Below are positions 1 through 10,732 of a DNA stretch of 60,649 nt, one piece after another. Under the pieces are notes generated by a model that was not told where the DNA came from, did not search any database, and saw only the letters and a list, made by a program, of their open reading frames with translations. The first letter of the stretch is position 1. Each line of letters begins with the position of its first letter. Made by a program: the position numbers and the translations under genes. This stretch comes from Candidatus Harrisonbacteria bacterium RIFCSPLOWO2_01_FULL_44_18 (GTDB lineage: Bacteria; Patescibacteriota; Minisyncoccia; UBA6257; WO2-44-18), in assembly GCA_001817915.1 (NCBI GenBank), contig MHJJ01000002.1:207-60855 (forward strand). Reading direction: 5' to 3'.

Positions 1-74
1 CACCGTTATCCCGAAAAGTTTCAACCTAAATTTCTTTAGGAAGCTGCCTAATGTGATCCTTCGACTACTTTCAG

Positions 75-124
75 GATCAACTGCGTTGACAGGGCGCCGC
101 TCTACCGCTGAGCTACCGGGGAAT
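75..124 (-). tRNA. 5' portion of a probable tRNA-Asp (anticodon GUC), 3' half not contiguous
   Basis: Reverse complement reads TCCCCGGTAGCTCAGCGGTAGAGCGGCGCCCTGTCAA: acceptor 5' strand, TA at 8-9, D-arm GCTC/GAGC and anticodon loop CTGTCAA. The expected 3' anticodon strand GGCGC does not follow. Confidence 0.5.
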
Positions 125-265
125 ATCAATTTTTCTGCTATGCTAAATTTAATAATATATGACTCGCGGTTTTTTTCAACTTTCATATTAAAAGATTAAA
201 AAACGGCTAGCCAACGAATATGATAAAATAATAATGAAAAGGTCGTAATTCTAAAGATTAATAAT

Positions 266-640
266 ATGATTAAAAAATTTATAGTTGCTTCATCGTTGAT
301 GTCATTTTTAATAAGCGGATCAGTTTTGCCGGCAATGGCTCAAACTGTGGCTGTTCGGCCAACTAAAAAGGAAGTGAGCGAATGCATGCAGGCGGCAAAT
401 GCCAAAAAGAAAACAGCTTTGATGGCAGCTAAAGACGCTCGACACGCGACAGAAATGCAGGCAAAAGATGTCAGAAAATCTGGCGCGCCAGATGCTAAAA
501 AAACCGCCAAAGAACTTTTAAGATCCGCGAGGGATACTTATAAAACCGCGGAGCGCGCGGCTAAAACCGCTTTTGCCATTAATCGAAAAGCCTGCGCGCA
601 AGGAGCGCCAAAGCTTTTCGAGGTAAAAATGCTAGAATAA
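266..640 (+). CDS. small exported Ala/Lys-rich hypothetical protein
   Basis: ORF with N-terminal signal peptide MIKKFIVASSLMSFLISGSVLPAMAQ. Confidence 0.6.
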   Translation: MIKKFIVASSLMSFLISGSVLPAMAQTVAVRPTKKEVSECMQAANAKKKTALMAAKDARHATEMQAKDVRKSGAPDAKKTAKELLRSARDTYKTAERAAKTAFAINRKACAQGAPKLFEVKMLE

Positions 641-647
641 AAAGCGT

Positions 648-1421
648 ATGACACGGCAGGACGAAGGTTGGGGGAAATTTTCAGAATGGTACGCGGAATT
701 GCTGGAACAAAAAGACACTTATCAAAAAGCGGTGATTTTGCCTAACCTTTCTCGTCTTTTGAGTATCAAAAAGGGCGAGACCATTTTAGATCTGGCTTGC
801 GGACCAGGATTTTTCGCGCGGGAATTTTTCAAACAAGGCGCTCGAGTCATCGGGGCGGACGTTTCCGGCGAACTTATCAAACTCGCGATGAAAAATTCGC
901 CAAAAAACATAAATTTTCAGGTGGCGCCGGCCGACAATATGCCGTTTTTGAAAAACCAAAGCGTTGATAAAATCGTAATTATTCATGCCATCCAAAACAT
1001 TCACAACGTCTCAGGCGTTTTCAAAGAGTGCGCTCGCGTGTTAAAGATTAATGGCCGAATGTTGATTGTGATGAATCATCCGGCTTTTAGAATTCCGAGG
1101 GCGAGCGGCTGGGACTGGGATCCTTCGACTACGCTCAGGACAAGTGAAAAAGGCGTTATGTATCGCAGAATTGATCGCTACCTTTCAGAATCCAAAGTCA
1201 AAATTCAAATGCGCCCGGGCGATAAGCCAAACGAATATACTTTATCTTTTCATCGGCCTTTGCAATTTTATTTTAAAGCCCTGAATAAAAACGGATTTCT
1301 TATAAGCCGTCTTGAGGAATGGATTTCACACAGGAAAAGCGAGCCGGGTCCGCGGGCCATTGCCGAAGATCGCGCCAGAAAAGAAATTCCGTTATTTTTA
1401 TTTATTGAAGCGGTTCACTAA
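648..1421 (+). CDS. class I SAM-dependent methyltransferase
   Basis: Motif I-like LDLACGPGFFAREF and overall Methyltransf_11-like pattern. Confidence 0.8.
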   Translation: MTRQDEGWGKFSEWYAELLEQKDTYQKAVILPNLSRLLSIKKGETILDLACGPGFFAREFFKQGARVIGADVSGELIKLAMKNSPKNINFQVAPADNMPFLKNQSVDKIVIIHAIQNIHNVSGVFKECARVLKINGRMLIVMNHPAFRIPRASGWDWDPSTTLRTSEKGVMYRRIDRYLSESKVKIQMRPGDKPNEYTLSFHRPLQFYFKALNKNGFLISRLEEWISHRKSEPGPRAIAEDRARKEIPLFLFIEAVH

Positions 1422-1433
1422 AAAAACAACCGA

Positions 1434-1646
1434 ATGTTCATAGAAAGAATTAAAAAGGAATCTTCGGAGCCGGTTAAAATTCCGGAGGCGGAAAATAAAA
1501 TCCAACCGGTCAAAGAAGCGGCGCCGAGCCGAGAGGTAAAAAAGGAAACAGAACAAGAAAGAAAAGAAAGAATGGAACGTGAGGAATATCGTAAAAAAGT
1601 CGAGCAAGAAATGGGCAAAGGGAGGATTATTGATGAGTCCAGATAA
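1434..1646 (+). CDS. small charged hypothetical protein
   Basis: ORF overlapping the start of the next CDS. Confidence 0.4.
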   Translation: MFIERIKKESSEPVKIPEAENKIQPVKEAAPSREVKKETEQERKERMEREEYRKKVEQEMGKGRIIDESR

Positions 1647-2943
1647 GTCTCAAAAACTATTGATTTTAGTGGCAGTCGTTTTGGCGGCATTCTGGTTTTT
1701 TTTAATTCAAAATCCCGCTTTTCTAATAAAACCGGCTAAAGTTGAAAAAGAAATAGTCGTTAAAAAAACGATTCCGGCTGGCGCGACTTTTGATCAATTA
1801 GCCAAAGAAGCGGGGGTCGCCACTAATACGACAGCGGCTATCCTGGAAAGCGCGAAGGACGCGTATGATCTGGCAAAAATTGTAAGCGGCCGGGAACTAG
1901 CTCTTGTCTACGATAAAATAAGCGGCGGCCTTAAACGCCTGGTTTATCAAATAGACAGCGAAAAAGAATTGATTATTGAACGGGCGCAAGGCGATTCGCC
2001 GAGCGAACCCTTGTCGGAGCCCGTTCGACAAACTCATGACAAGCCCCTCGACTCCGCTCAGGGCGAGCCCGTTTGGCAAGCGCGGGTTCTCCTTATTCCT
2101 TATGAAATTAAACAATCCGAAGCCGGCGGGATTATTGCTTCTTCGCTTTTTGAAACTATTCAATCGGCTGGCCTTGATATCCGACTGGCGCTGGCTTTAG
2201 CTGAAATGTTCGCCTGGCAAATTGATTTTGCCGCCGATATTCGCGAAGGCGACAGTTTTAAAGTAATTTATGAACAACGGTTTTTGAACGATGAATACGC
2301 GATGCCCGGAAAAATTTTAGCCGCGGAATTTATTAACGATAAAAAAATATTCAGGGGCTTCTATTTTGACGGAGGGCAAACAAAAGCGGGCTTGCCCACC
2401 AGAGTTTCAACGAAGGCGGGCTATTACGATGAAAATGGAAATTCTCTCCAAAAAGTATTTTTAAAATCGCCGCTTCAATATAAATACATAAGTTCCGGTT
2501 TTACCTACGCGCGGCTGAATCCGATTACCAAAGAAATTTCCCCACATCGAGGCATTGATTACGCGGCTAATGCCGGAACGCCGGCGGTTTCAGTCGGAGA
2601 CGGTACGGTAATTCAAGCCGGCTGGAACGGCTACTACGGCATTTCGGCGACTATCCGCCACAACGAAACCTACAAAACCGTTTATGGACACTTCGCGAGT
2701 CTTGCCAAGGGAATTAAAATCGGCGCGAAAGTAAAACAAGGCCAAGTTATCGGCTATGTCGGATCAACCGGCCAAGCAACCGGGCCGCACTTGCATTATG
2801 AAATGCATAAGTTTAACCAGTATGCTAATCCTTTTAACGTAGAAATTCCTCCGGGCGAACCGATTAGTGAAGCGGATCGTCTATCTTTTGAGAAAATTAA
2901 AAGTGAATATCTTGAAGAATTGACTAGAACCGCCTCAATTTGA
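1633..2943 (+). CDS. M23 family peptidoglycan metallopeptidase, membrane anchored
   Basis: C-terminal HRGIDYAANAGTPAVSVGDGTV...GPHLHYEMHK (LytM signature); ATG at 1633 gives an N-terminal TM segment. Confidence 0.88.
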   Translation: MSPDKSQKLLILVAVVLAAFWFFLIQNPAFLIKPAKVEKEIVVKKTIPAGATFDQLAKEAGVATNTTAAILESAKDAYDLAKIVSGRELALVYDKISGGLKRLVYQIDSEKELIIERAQGDSPSEPLSEPVRQTHDKPLDSAQGEPVWQARVLLIPYEIKQSEAGGIIASSLFETIQSAGLDIRLALALAEMFAWQIDFAADIREGDSFKVIYEQRFLNDEYAMPGKILAAEFINDKKIFRGFYFDGGQTKAGLPTRVSTKAGYYDENGNSLQKVFLKSPLQYKYISSGFTYARLNPITKEISPHRGIDYAANAGTPAVSVGDGTVIQAGWNGYYGISATIRHNETYKTVYGHFASLAKGIKIGAKVKQGQVIGYVGSTGQATGPHLHYEMHKFNQYANPFNVEIPPGEPISEADRLSFEKIKSEYLEELTRTASI

Positions 2944-3059
2944 CGACCCCCAAAAGCCAATGCGAATCAACTTTGCGATTCCCGGAAACGGGGTCAATAT
3001 TTGGGATTTCGGGAATCCAACGGATTCCCGAAATCCATGAGATGAGGACTATTCGAATG

Positions 3060-5339
3060 CTAGATTTCGCAAACGCCGCCGACGCACGCTAACTCTTTGG
3101 CTCCTTCGGTTTCGTCGTCTTTTTCGTAAAGAAGAATTTGAGCAAAATCTATTTTCGGGAAGTTCTTAAGCCGTTCTTTATAAGTTTTTTCATCAATTTC
3201 TTCATAGGGCGCCAGCGCGTAAACATGTTCGGCGCGCGGCAAAAACGACAAGCCCCCCAGAATATCCCAATTTTCATAAAGCCAGTCGGCGACTTTCAGC
3301 CATTCGTCATCGCCGACAGAAATTGTTACCGACGGATTATGCTCGGTATAGTTAAGTTTCACTTTTTTCCAGTATTCCAATTGCTCAATGGCGTTTAAAT
3401 CGTTAAGGATTATTGCTCGCTTTGGGGCGGCAACCGGGAATTCCAAAACATAAGTCGTGGCAGACCCCTCGGCTTGCCCTACTTCCGGATAGTACGGGGC
3501 TTTTTGATCACGCAACATATGAAATAGACTATCGCTGGCGGAAACTCGGACGCGCCGAACATAATATTTCGCGTGACGCGGATGCAGCCCGGAGGCGGCG
3601 TCTACTAACTGGCTCACAGTTCCGCTAGGCTTAACAGCTGTGATTGCCGTCGCTTGATTAATGCCAAAACGCTTCGCGTATTCTTTATTAACCTCAACGG
3701 CGCGCTCCTTAAGTTTTCCTAATGTTTCCGGATTCCGAACCGCCGGACAATCCCATTGTCCGGTAATAGAAACGCCAAGCAATCTTTCTTCTTCGCAATT
3801 CTTTTTCCATTCTTTGGAAATAAATTGAAAATTCGTAAGCGTCGCTTGATAAGTGCCTAAAATGGCGGCCAGGCGGACTTTTTTCAACAAGGTTTTTTCG
3901 GTATCTTTCGGGCGAGCAACTACTTCCGTGAGGTTGCAGAATTCATAATTTTTAAGGACGATCTCAGCGCACGGGTTGACTCCGCAAGTAGCGAAATCTT
4001 TTTTGAAAGTTTTCCATCTTCTTTCCGGAAGCTGTTTTGACAAACTGCCGCGATTAAAAATTCCTCTCTCCCCTGTTCCGCTTTTAGCCAAAGCCAGCCA
4101 TTCTTCCATAAAATCCGTTGTTGACGGTTTATCATTATAGACGGCCGAATTATTAGCCATTGAGCGCTGAGGCTCGGTAATGAAAAACTGTCCTTGTTTG
4201 GCGGTTCTCATCTCCGGATCGTTAAGATCCGAAAGAGAAATCAGAGCGCTTCTGCGAACTCCGCCCATAACAACAATTTCGCCAATTTTACAAACAATAT
4301 CGTGAACGTCCAAACTTGATAATCGGCCTCCTTGTCGGGAAAAAATTTTGTTGCGAGTATAATTCAAAAGGTCTTCAAGCGGTTTTGGGCCTGAAGTTTT
4401 CCCACCCATAGTCTTCAGCCGCGCGCCGGCCGGCCTGATTTTGCTGAAATCAAATTTGACATCTCCGCCGTTGAACCAAGTTCTTAATCCCAAATAAAAC
4501 GCCTCCGCCCAACCTTCTTTGCTGTCTTCAATAGCATGAATAGAAACCTTTCGATGATTTGTTTGTCTTTTAATTTGCGGAAGGGCGTGCACATTTTGAT
4601 GTTCCACTGAAAATCCTATACCCGTCCCGCACATAGAAACGTACATTATTTCCGCGAAATCTCTCAATTTTCGAGGAGCGATAAAAGAACAATTGTACGC
4701 GGATACGTTATTGGCGCGGGCCGCGTCGCCGGCCGACCACATCAAACGCATAGAAGGCATAACTTCCTGATTTAAAACTGCCTCGCGAATTTCAGAGCAT
4801 TCATCTTCAGAAAATTTATCGCCGAGATTTTCTTTCATAAAATTCATAAACCTTTCCACGGTTTCAATCCAAGTTTCCCGCCGGCCCTCTTTTTCGATCC
4901 AACGCGAGTAAGAACGGTAATAAATAAATTCCGCCAGCGAATTTTTAAAATACTTTTTGCTTTCGACGGCTAATTTTTTAACATGCTCGGGTATTTCTCG
5001 GCGCTTTTCCCGAAGTTTCGCCCGCTCATTGCGGTAAAGAATGTAGGCTTTCGCGGTTTTAGAAAAATCCATCAGGATCAAATTGGTTTCCACTAAATCC
5101 TGGATTTCTTCTATGTGCGGGGTCGCGTCTTTAATAAGAATCCCGCCTCGCATATATTTTTTCAGCAGCCCCTGGACAACCGCGTCGGCAATCCGTTCGG
5201 CATCCTTTTCATCGCCTTCCTTGGTAACATTCATCGCCTTTAAAATCGCGTTGGCAATCCGCGTTTTATCAAACGGCGCTAGCCGGCCATCTCGCTTTCT
5301 TACATAAATAAATCCTATTTTTATTTTCATTGGTGTCAT
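3060..5339 (-). CDS. nrdJ: class II (adenosylcobalamin-dependent) ribonucleoside-triphosphate reductase
   Basis: 759 aa with N-terminal ATP-cone-like region, NPCAEI, SGTGERGIFNR and CGTGIGFSVE motifs. Confidence 0.8.
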   Translation of the reverse strand: MTPMKIKIGFIYVRKRDGRLAPFDKTRIANAILKAMNVTKEGDEKDAERIADAVVQGLLKKYMRGGILIKDATPHIEEIQDLVETNLILMDFSKTAKAYILYRNERAKLREKRREIPEHVKKLAVESKKYFKNSLAEFIYYRSYSRWIEKEGRRETWIETVERFMNFMKENLGDKFSEDECSEIREAVLNQEVMPSMRLMWSAGDAARANNVSAYNCSFIAPRKLRDFAEIMYVSMCGTGIGFSVEHQNVHALPQIKRQTNHRKVSIHAIEDSKEGWAEAFYLGLRTWFNGGDVKFDFSKIRPAGARLKTMGGKTSGPKPLEDLLNYTRNKIFSRQGGRLSSLDVHDIVCKIGEIVVMGGVRRSALISLSDLNDPEMRTAKQGQFFITEPQRSMANNSAVYNDKPSTTDFMEEWLALAKSGTGERGIFNRGSLSKQLPERRWKTFKKDFATCGVNPCAEIVLKNYEFCNLTEVVARPKDTEKTLLKKVRLAAILGTYQATLTNFQFISKEWKKNCEEERLLGVSITGQWDCPAVRNPETLGKLKERAVEVNKEYAKRFGINQATAITAVKPSGTVSQLVDAASGLHPRHAKYYVRRVRVSASDSLFHMLRDQKAPYYPEVGQAEGSATTYVLEFPVAAPKRAIILNDLNAIEQLEYWKKVKLNYTEHNPSVTISVGDDEWLKVADWLYENWDILGGLSFLPRAEHVYALAPYEEIDEKTYKERLKNFPKIDFAQILLYEKDDETEGAKELACVGGVCEI

Positions 5340-5515
5340 TAAACTAATTATAAACCTACCGAGTCAAATCGCAAGATCATGTATAACCGCGCCACACCTC
5401 ACTGCTCTCATTGATGAGAGCAGCGCCGCCAACACTTCACTCTTCAATGTTCGTCGTACCGGATGTTTGACGCGTCAAATAATCTATGGAGGTTCAACCT
5501 CGATAATTAAACAAA

Positions 5516-5546
5516 ACCCCCGGCAGGCTGTCGGGGGTTTTTGCGT
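5516..5546 (+). terminator. intrinsic terminator
   Basis: CCCCCGGCAGGCTGTCGGGGG followed by TTTTTG. Confidence 0.7.
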
Positions 5547-5569
5547 AATTCTGCTATTTTTTAATGACA

Positions 5570-7209
5570 CTATATACAATTTGGTACCGTTTTCGTGCAG
5601 GCAATACTGAACGTAATCAGGCAATTACCTTCACTATTATTCGCCGCCTCAGCGTCATAGTTCCCGCTATGGCTGGGGGTACCAGGAGAACAAATTTCTC
5701 GACATATTGGTAGAAATGATTCAGTCTCTCTAATACGACACTGGGCGTCAGCCGAGAGCCATTCGTCCTCTATCTGTTGAGCCGCCCACTCAGAGAATCC
5801 CTCTGTACGACATTTTCCTTCTATTGTCTTTGAATAAGTCCCGAGTCGATAAGGATTCGCAGCCGGTCCGCATATAGATACTGATGGAAGAATGCCACCA
5901 GCACCAGCATCCGCCTCCGCCATGAGCGCATTAATATCAATAAACGTCGCGCCGGTACCGGTAACTGTAATAGTCGCGATACCGCCCATCTTAATCACTG
6001 CTGTTAAATCCTCCGGGGCGTTAGCTTGCACGGGTCTTGCCTGGTACCGTTCAATAGGTTCACCTTTAACCTCCCCCGCAAATCTTCTGCCTCCAGCCTT
6101 TCCTGTAAGAGAAATATTCGCCGTCGCGCTTTCACCGGGATTCTTTGAAATAATCCACACTTTTGCTAATTGCTCATTTAGATGTTTAAGATTGATGAAT
6201 TCAAAGCTAAGTTCTTTTGTAGTAGGAATTTTCTGTACTGGATTTGGCTTAGCATCGGCTAATTGAGAAAGAGCATCCGGATCGTCAGCGTGAGCTTTTT
6301 CTTGCCTACGAATGACTTTGTCCACAGTATCACCTAGTTTTTGAGTTATTTTTGCAATGGCCTTGGGATCATCTTCGTCCACAGCCTCCACAAGCGCATC
6401 GACTTGCTTTGTGACTTCTTTCAACTCTTTTTGCTGGTCGAAGTCGACGACAGATAGTAAATTTGTTTTAAGATTTTGTGCTAGTTTAGAAATTTCATCT
6501 TGAACTTTTTGGGCGCCATCAATATTTCCTTGCGCCTTTAATATGTCGGCCGTAATTTTTTGAGCTAGTATATCTTCCGTGGCATTAGCGACGTTTTCCA
6601 CGAATGCCAAGCTAAGCTCAACCGGCGGGCCAAGGCCGAATATGCCTAAAAGAAAGTTCAACACCCTTGTAAAAAGACCGTGTTCTTCTTTTGTGATTAA
6701 CGACGGTATTCTACGAAGTTCCAACTCCTCGGTTGACAACGCAACAAGTCCACCGTTTTCCTCAAAAAATCTTTGCGGTTGAGATGATCTAGAGTCCTGT
6801 GGTTGTTGATTATTATTACAAATAGCGGGATCGCAATAGCCGTCACTGTATTCACAATCAATGCATTTTAGAACACTGCCGTCTGGCTGTCGCCAATCGT
6901 TGTCCGTTGGCGTCCCTCTTCTACGACCCGTTGGTGCCCCAGGGGTTCCGTCACAACTTTCATCTTCTTTCGTGCCACAATCAAAAAAACAGTTGATTTC
7001 GCAGATGCGTTCTGCTGATGGATCTCTTGGAAATGTCCGACTTCTACAGTCTTCCTTTAGACGGCCACGGGCTTCTTCGGTATCAGGATCGGGGCAACGA
7101 AAAATAGACACGCCCTTATTCTGGGCGTACCCTATAAGCGGAGTAACTAAATTAGCCAAAAGCGACAAAAGCGCTATGGCCGATATAAGAGAGAGAGAGA
7201 TTTATTCAT
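5570..7209 (-). CDS. exported Cys-rich hypothetical protein; ORF currently opens at an internal TTG (7168), ATG at 7209 is out of frame across a (GA)n tract
   Basis: 532-aa ORF 5570-7168. Reading from the ATG at 7209 minus one TC unit gives MNKSLSLISAIALLSLLANLVTPLIGYAQ. Confidence 0.55.
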
Positions 7210-7769
7210 ACTTCTTATTTTTAAATATATGCAGGCCAAATATTAAAGTCAAATGAAAGTTATCCACAAGACACCAGAGTTGCCGAAAGTAACAAGGCAA
7301 TCTCCCGTTATGCTCGCTATAGCGAGCATAACGGGAGTAAAAAACAAAATCAATTTCTGGACTTTGCTCTGGTTCGAGGCGCAGCTAGATTAAACTTGAC
7401 GATTCCCGGGGAATAAACAGGCTGCGTTAACGGGAATCCACGACGAACGAATGCGAATTAACTTGGCGATTCCCAAAACAGCCTACGGCAGACGGCGGTG
7501 AATCAATTTTGGAATTCCCGGAAACGGGGTTAATATTTGGGATTTCAGGAACCCGATGGGTTCCCGAAATCCACGGGAATCTGGGGTTTCGGGAATTCGC
7601 TGGATTCCCTACGGGGTTAATATTTGGGATTTCCGAGGTTAAATCAACTTTGCGATTCCCGAAACGGATAGAAGCATCTATCGGTTTCGGGAATCGGGGC
7701 CAACAAATGGATTCAATATTTGGGATTTCGGGAAGCCGCTGGATTCCCGAAATCCGTTCCGGGAATCGG

Positions 7770-9008
7770 CTACTGGCGTTTTTTTCTTCTTAAAAATGTC
7801 GGGATATTCCAAATGTCGTCTTCTTTTTCTTTTTTTATAATGGCGCTAGGTTTTTCGTTGTCTTTTTTCGCGTCTTGCGCTCCTCCGTTTTGATTGTTGA
7901 CCGCCGTTTTAGCGGAACTTTTGTCCATCAAATTATTATTATAGCCGCCGTTGAACAAAGTAGAAATCGCGGTTTCGGGACTTTTAACCGCCGCGTGGCC
8001 GTTAAAGCCGGTGGCTACCAAAGTAACTTTCAGCTGTCCTTTTTTCAATTTACGATCCTGATAGGCGCCGAAAATAATTTTGGCAGAAGAATCAGCCGCT
8101 TCCGCGATAATTTTAGCGATATCATTAATCTCATTCATCTTCATGTCCCGTCCCCCCGATATTCCGAAAAGCACCCCTCTGGCGCCTTCCATTGAAATTT
8201 CCAGAAGGGGCGAATTTACCGCTTGAGTAACGGCGTTCATAGCCCGATCCTGCCCCGAGCCGATCCCAATGCCGATCATCGCCGAACCCGCTTCGTGCAT
8301 AATAGTTTTAACATCGGCAAAATCAACATTAATGATGCCCGGCATCGCGATCAATTCGGCAATGCCCTGAACGGCCGATCGTAAAACATCATCTACCACT
8401 TCAAAAGCCTTGATTAACGGCGTGTCTTTTTGGATGACGCTAAAAATCCTATCATTGGGCACTACTATAAGAGTGTCAACTTTTTCTCTTAATTTTAGCA
8501 GGGCCTCCTGGGCAATGCGGCTGCGTTGAGATCCCTCGAAAGCAAATGGCTTTGTCACTATTGCCACCGTTAGGGCGCCGCTCTCTTTGGCGGCCTCGGC
8601 AATGATCGGCGAGGCGCCGGAACCGGTCCCTCCGCCCAAACCGGCAGTCACGAAAACCAAATCAGAATCTTTCAGGGCTTCCACGAGCTCGGAACGGTTC
8701 TCTTCGGCCGCTTGGCGCCCAACATCCGGATTCATGCCCGTGCCTAAACCGCGTGTTAAATTTTTACCAATATAAATTTTGCGGCGAGCCCGGCAATAAT
8801 TCAAATCCTGAACATCCGTGTTAACGGCGATAAATCCGACGCCCTTAACAAACTCCTCCTGCATCCGGGAAATAACGTTTCCGCCAGCGCCGCCAACGCC
8901 AATAACCTTAATTCTGGCAAAATTATAATTGTTGCCGTTTTGATTTCCGATCTTATTGCCGTTTTTTGCTTGATCCTTTTTAACTTTTTTAACTTTGAGT
9001 TTTTTCAT
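7770..9008 (-). CDS. ftsZ: cell division protein FtsZ
   Basis: GGAGGNVI, tubulin signature GGGTGSGA. Confidence 0.97.
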   Translation of the reverse strand: MKKLKVKKVKKDQAKNGNKIGNQNGNNYNFARIKVIGVGGAGGNVISRMQEEFVKGVGFIAVNTDVQDLNYCRARRKIYIGKNLTRGLGTGMNPDVGRQAAEENRSELVEALKDSDLVFVTAGLGGGTGSGASPIIAEAAKESGALTVAIVTKPFAFEGSQRSRIAQEALLKLREKVDTLIVVPNDRIFSVIQKDTPLIKAFEVVDDVLRSAVQGIAELIAMPGIINVDFADVKTIMHEAGSAMIGIGIGSGQDRAMNAVTQAVNSPLLEISMEGARGVLFGISGGRDMKMNEINDIAKIIAEAADSSAKIIFGAYQDRKLKKGQLKVTLVATGFNGHAAVKSPETAISTLFNGGYNNNLMDKSSAKTAVNNQNGGAQDAKKDNEKPSAIIKKEKEDDIWNIPTFLRRKKRQ

Positions 9009-9125
9009 GCCGATTTTGTCTAAAATTTCGAGTCAGAGCATATAGCAAGTTATGCGCTCGGTAAAGGTTTGGTGCTGAAAAATTCTACTCCGCCAACCGG
9101 CGGATTGAATTTTTCAACCAAGCCC

Positions 9126-10355
9126 TTACGGTAAAAAGCTGCTGACGATTTTTTTAAAAATGCCGCTCACTAATTTATCATCATTCTTATTTTCATTGAC
9201 TTTATCAACGCCCCACAAAAGCAGTCCCAGGGCGCCGACTAATTCTGGATCTTCAACCTGCAAACCAAGTTCTCCGCTAGAAATTGAAAAATTCGAGATA
9301 TCGGGTATTCCAATTTGTGTTGACAACCTTAATTCTTGTCTGGCTAAATCCGCGATGCCCGGGATTTTCGCGCCGCCGCCGATAAGGACCACGCCTCCCG
9401 GCAACCGCGCCGCTTTGCCGATATGTTTGAGTTCATTATTAACGAATTCAAAAATTTCCGCAAGTCTTACCTCTATAATCTCGGAAATAAACCGCCGAGA
9501 AACCACCCCTCTGGAACGAGGGTCGAATTTTTTAAGTTCCACCGTCTCACGAACGCCTACTTCTTTTGACAAAGCCGAACCAAAAGAAAATTTCACCGTC
9601 TCGGCGACCTCTACCGATGTTTTAAGACCGATCGCTAAATCATTCGTGACATTACTGGCGCCGATCGGAAAAACCTTGGCATTAATAAGTTTATTTTCCT
9701 CATAGACGCTTAAACTGGTTTTCCCAAAACCGATATCCAATAAAGCCACTCCCAATTCTTTTTGATTTCGGGATAAAACCGCTCGACTGCCGGCCATCGG
9801 CGCAAAAATAAGCCCGCCTATAATGCCGCCGGCTACTTCAACGCACTTAGTTAAATTTTTTACTGCCGGCGAAAAAGCGTCAATGATCAAACTATTAACT
9901 TCCAGCCGATTGCCAACCATTCCCAAAGGGTCGCGGATATCGCCGACGCCATCCACGATAAACTCGCGCGTAATCGCGTGAACCACCATCCGATTCGGCG
10001 GAAGATTAACAGCTCGGGAAGCTTGGATAACGCGATCAATGTCATCTCGACAAATTTCATAATCAGCCCGCGAAACAGCCACGATGCCTCGGGAATTCTG
10101 AACTCGGGCGTCGGCATTTCCGATACTTACAAATATATTTTTAACCGCGTCTTTAGAGATCTTCTTGAGTTCCGCCAAGGCAAGGTTTATAGAACGGGTG
10201 GCATCAGCCAGATCATCAACCGCCCCCCTTCGAATGCCCTGAGAAGGCACTTTAAATACCTGAATTAAGGACAATTTGCCGTCTCTTTTTATCTCGCCAA
10301 TGGCGGCCTTTATGGTGAGCGAGCCGATATCTAAACCAACAATAAAATTGTTCAT
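9126..10355 (-). CDS. ftsA: cell division protein FtsA
   Basis: VGLDIGSLTIKAAIGE..., GVVLIGGGAKIPG, next to ftsZ. Confidence 0.95.
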   Translation of the reverse strand: MNNFIVGLDIGSLTIKAAIGEIKRDGKLSLIQVFKVPSQGIRRGAVDDLADATRSINLALAELKKISKDAVKNIFVSIGNADARVQNSRGIVAVSRADYEICRDDIDRVIQASRAVNLPPNRMVVHAITREFIVDGVGDIRDPLGMVGNRLEVNSLIIDAFSPAVKNLTKCVEVAGGIIGGLIFAPMAGSRAVLSRNQKELGVALLDIGFGKTSLSVYEENKLINAKVFPIGASNVTNDLAIGLKTSVEVAETVKFSFGSALSKEVGVRETVELKKFDPRSRGVVSRRFISEIIEVRLAEIFEFVNNELKHIGKAARLPGGVVLIGGGAKIPGIADLARQELRLSTQIGIPDISNFSISSGELGLQVEDPELVGALGLLLWGVDKVNENKNDDKLVSGIFKKIVSSFLP

Positions 10356-10732
10356 ATTGCCAATCTCTGAAGCAGCGCTTGCTCTTTATTTTCCATCTTT
10401 ATTCTATCATTTTTTTTCTTATGACCATAGCCCAAAAGGTGCAAAAAGCCATGCGTCAATAAATACACGAGGTTTTCATTATGTCTTTTGATATATTCCG
10501 GATTCAAATAAATTTCGCCCAAAAAATTTACTTTCATGTCTGGATGAGGAAAATTTTTGGGAACCGGAAATGCCAGAACATTCTTCTTCATCAATTCATC
10601 GCCTACCAAATATACTTCCACGCCGATATTCTTCAGTTTCAAAAGCTTAATTAAAATTTGCGCCTTCTTTTTTATAAAAGGCGCCAAATGATCAACCTCT
10701 TTTTCAGGGCTGATCACTAATATCTTGTTCAT
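10352..10732 (-). CDS. ybeY: rRNA maturation RNase YbeY
   Basis: HGFLHLLGYGH motif; ATGA overlap with neighbour. Confidence 0.9.
   Translation of the reverse strand: MNKILVISPEKEVDHLAPFIKKKAQILIKLLKLKNIGVEVYLVGDELMKKNVLAFPVPKNFPHPDMKVNFLGEIYLNPEYIKRHNENLVYLLTHGFLHLLGYGHKKKNDRIKMENKEQALLQRLAI

Noticed and set aside
1579-1646. Start of the M23 peptidase at 1579
   Set aside because: The ATG at 1633 gives a cleaner N-terminal TM segment and an SD-like GGGAGG; the upstream part reads through the preceding gene.
7509-7793. 94-aa ORF with LIFGISG repeats
   Set aside because: Produced entirely by the intergenic GGGATTTCGGGAATCC repeat array; no independent coding signal.
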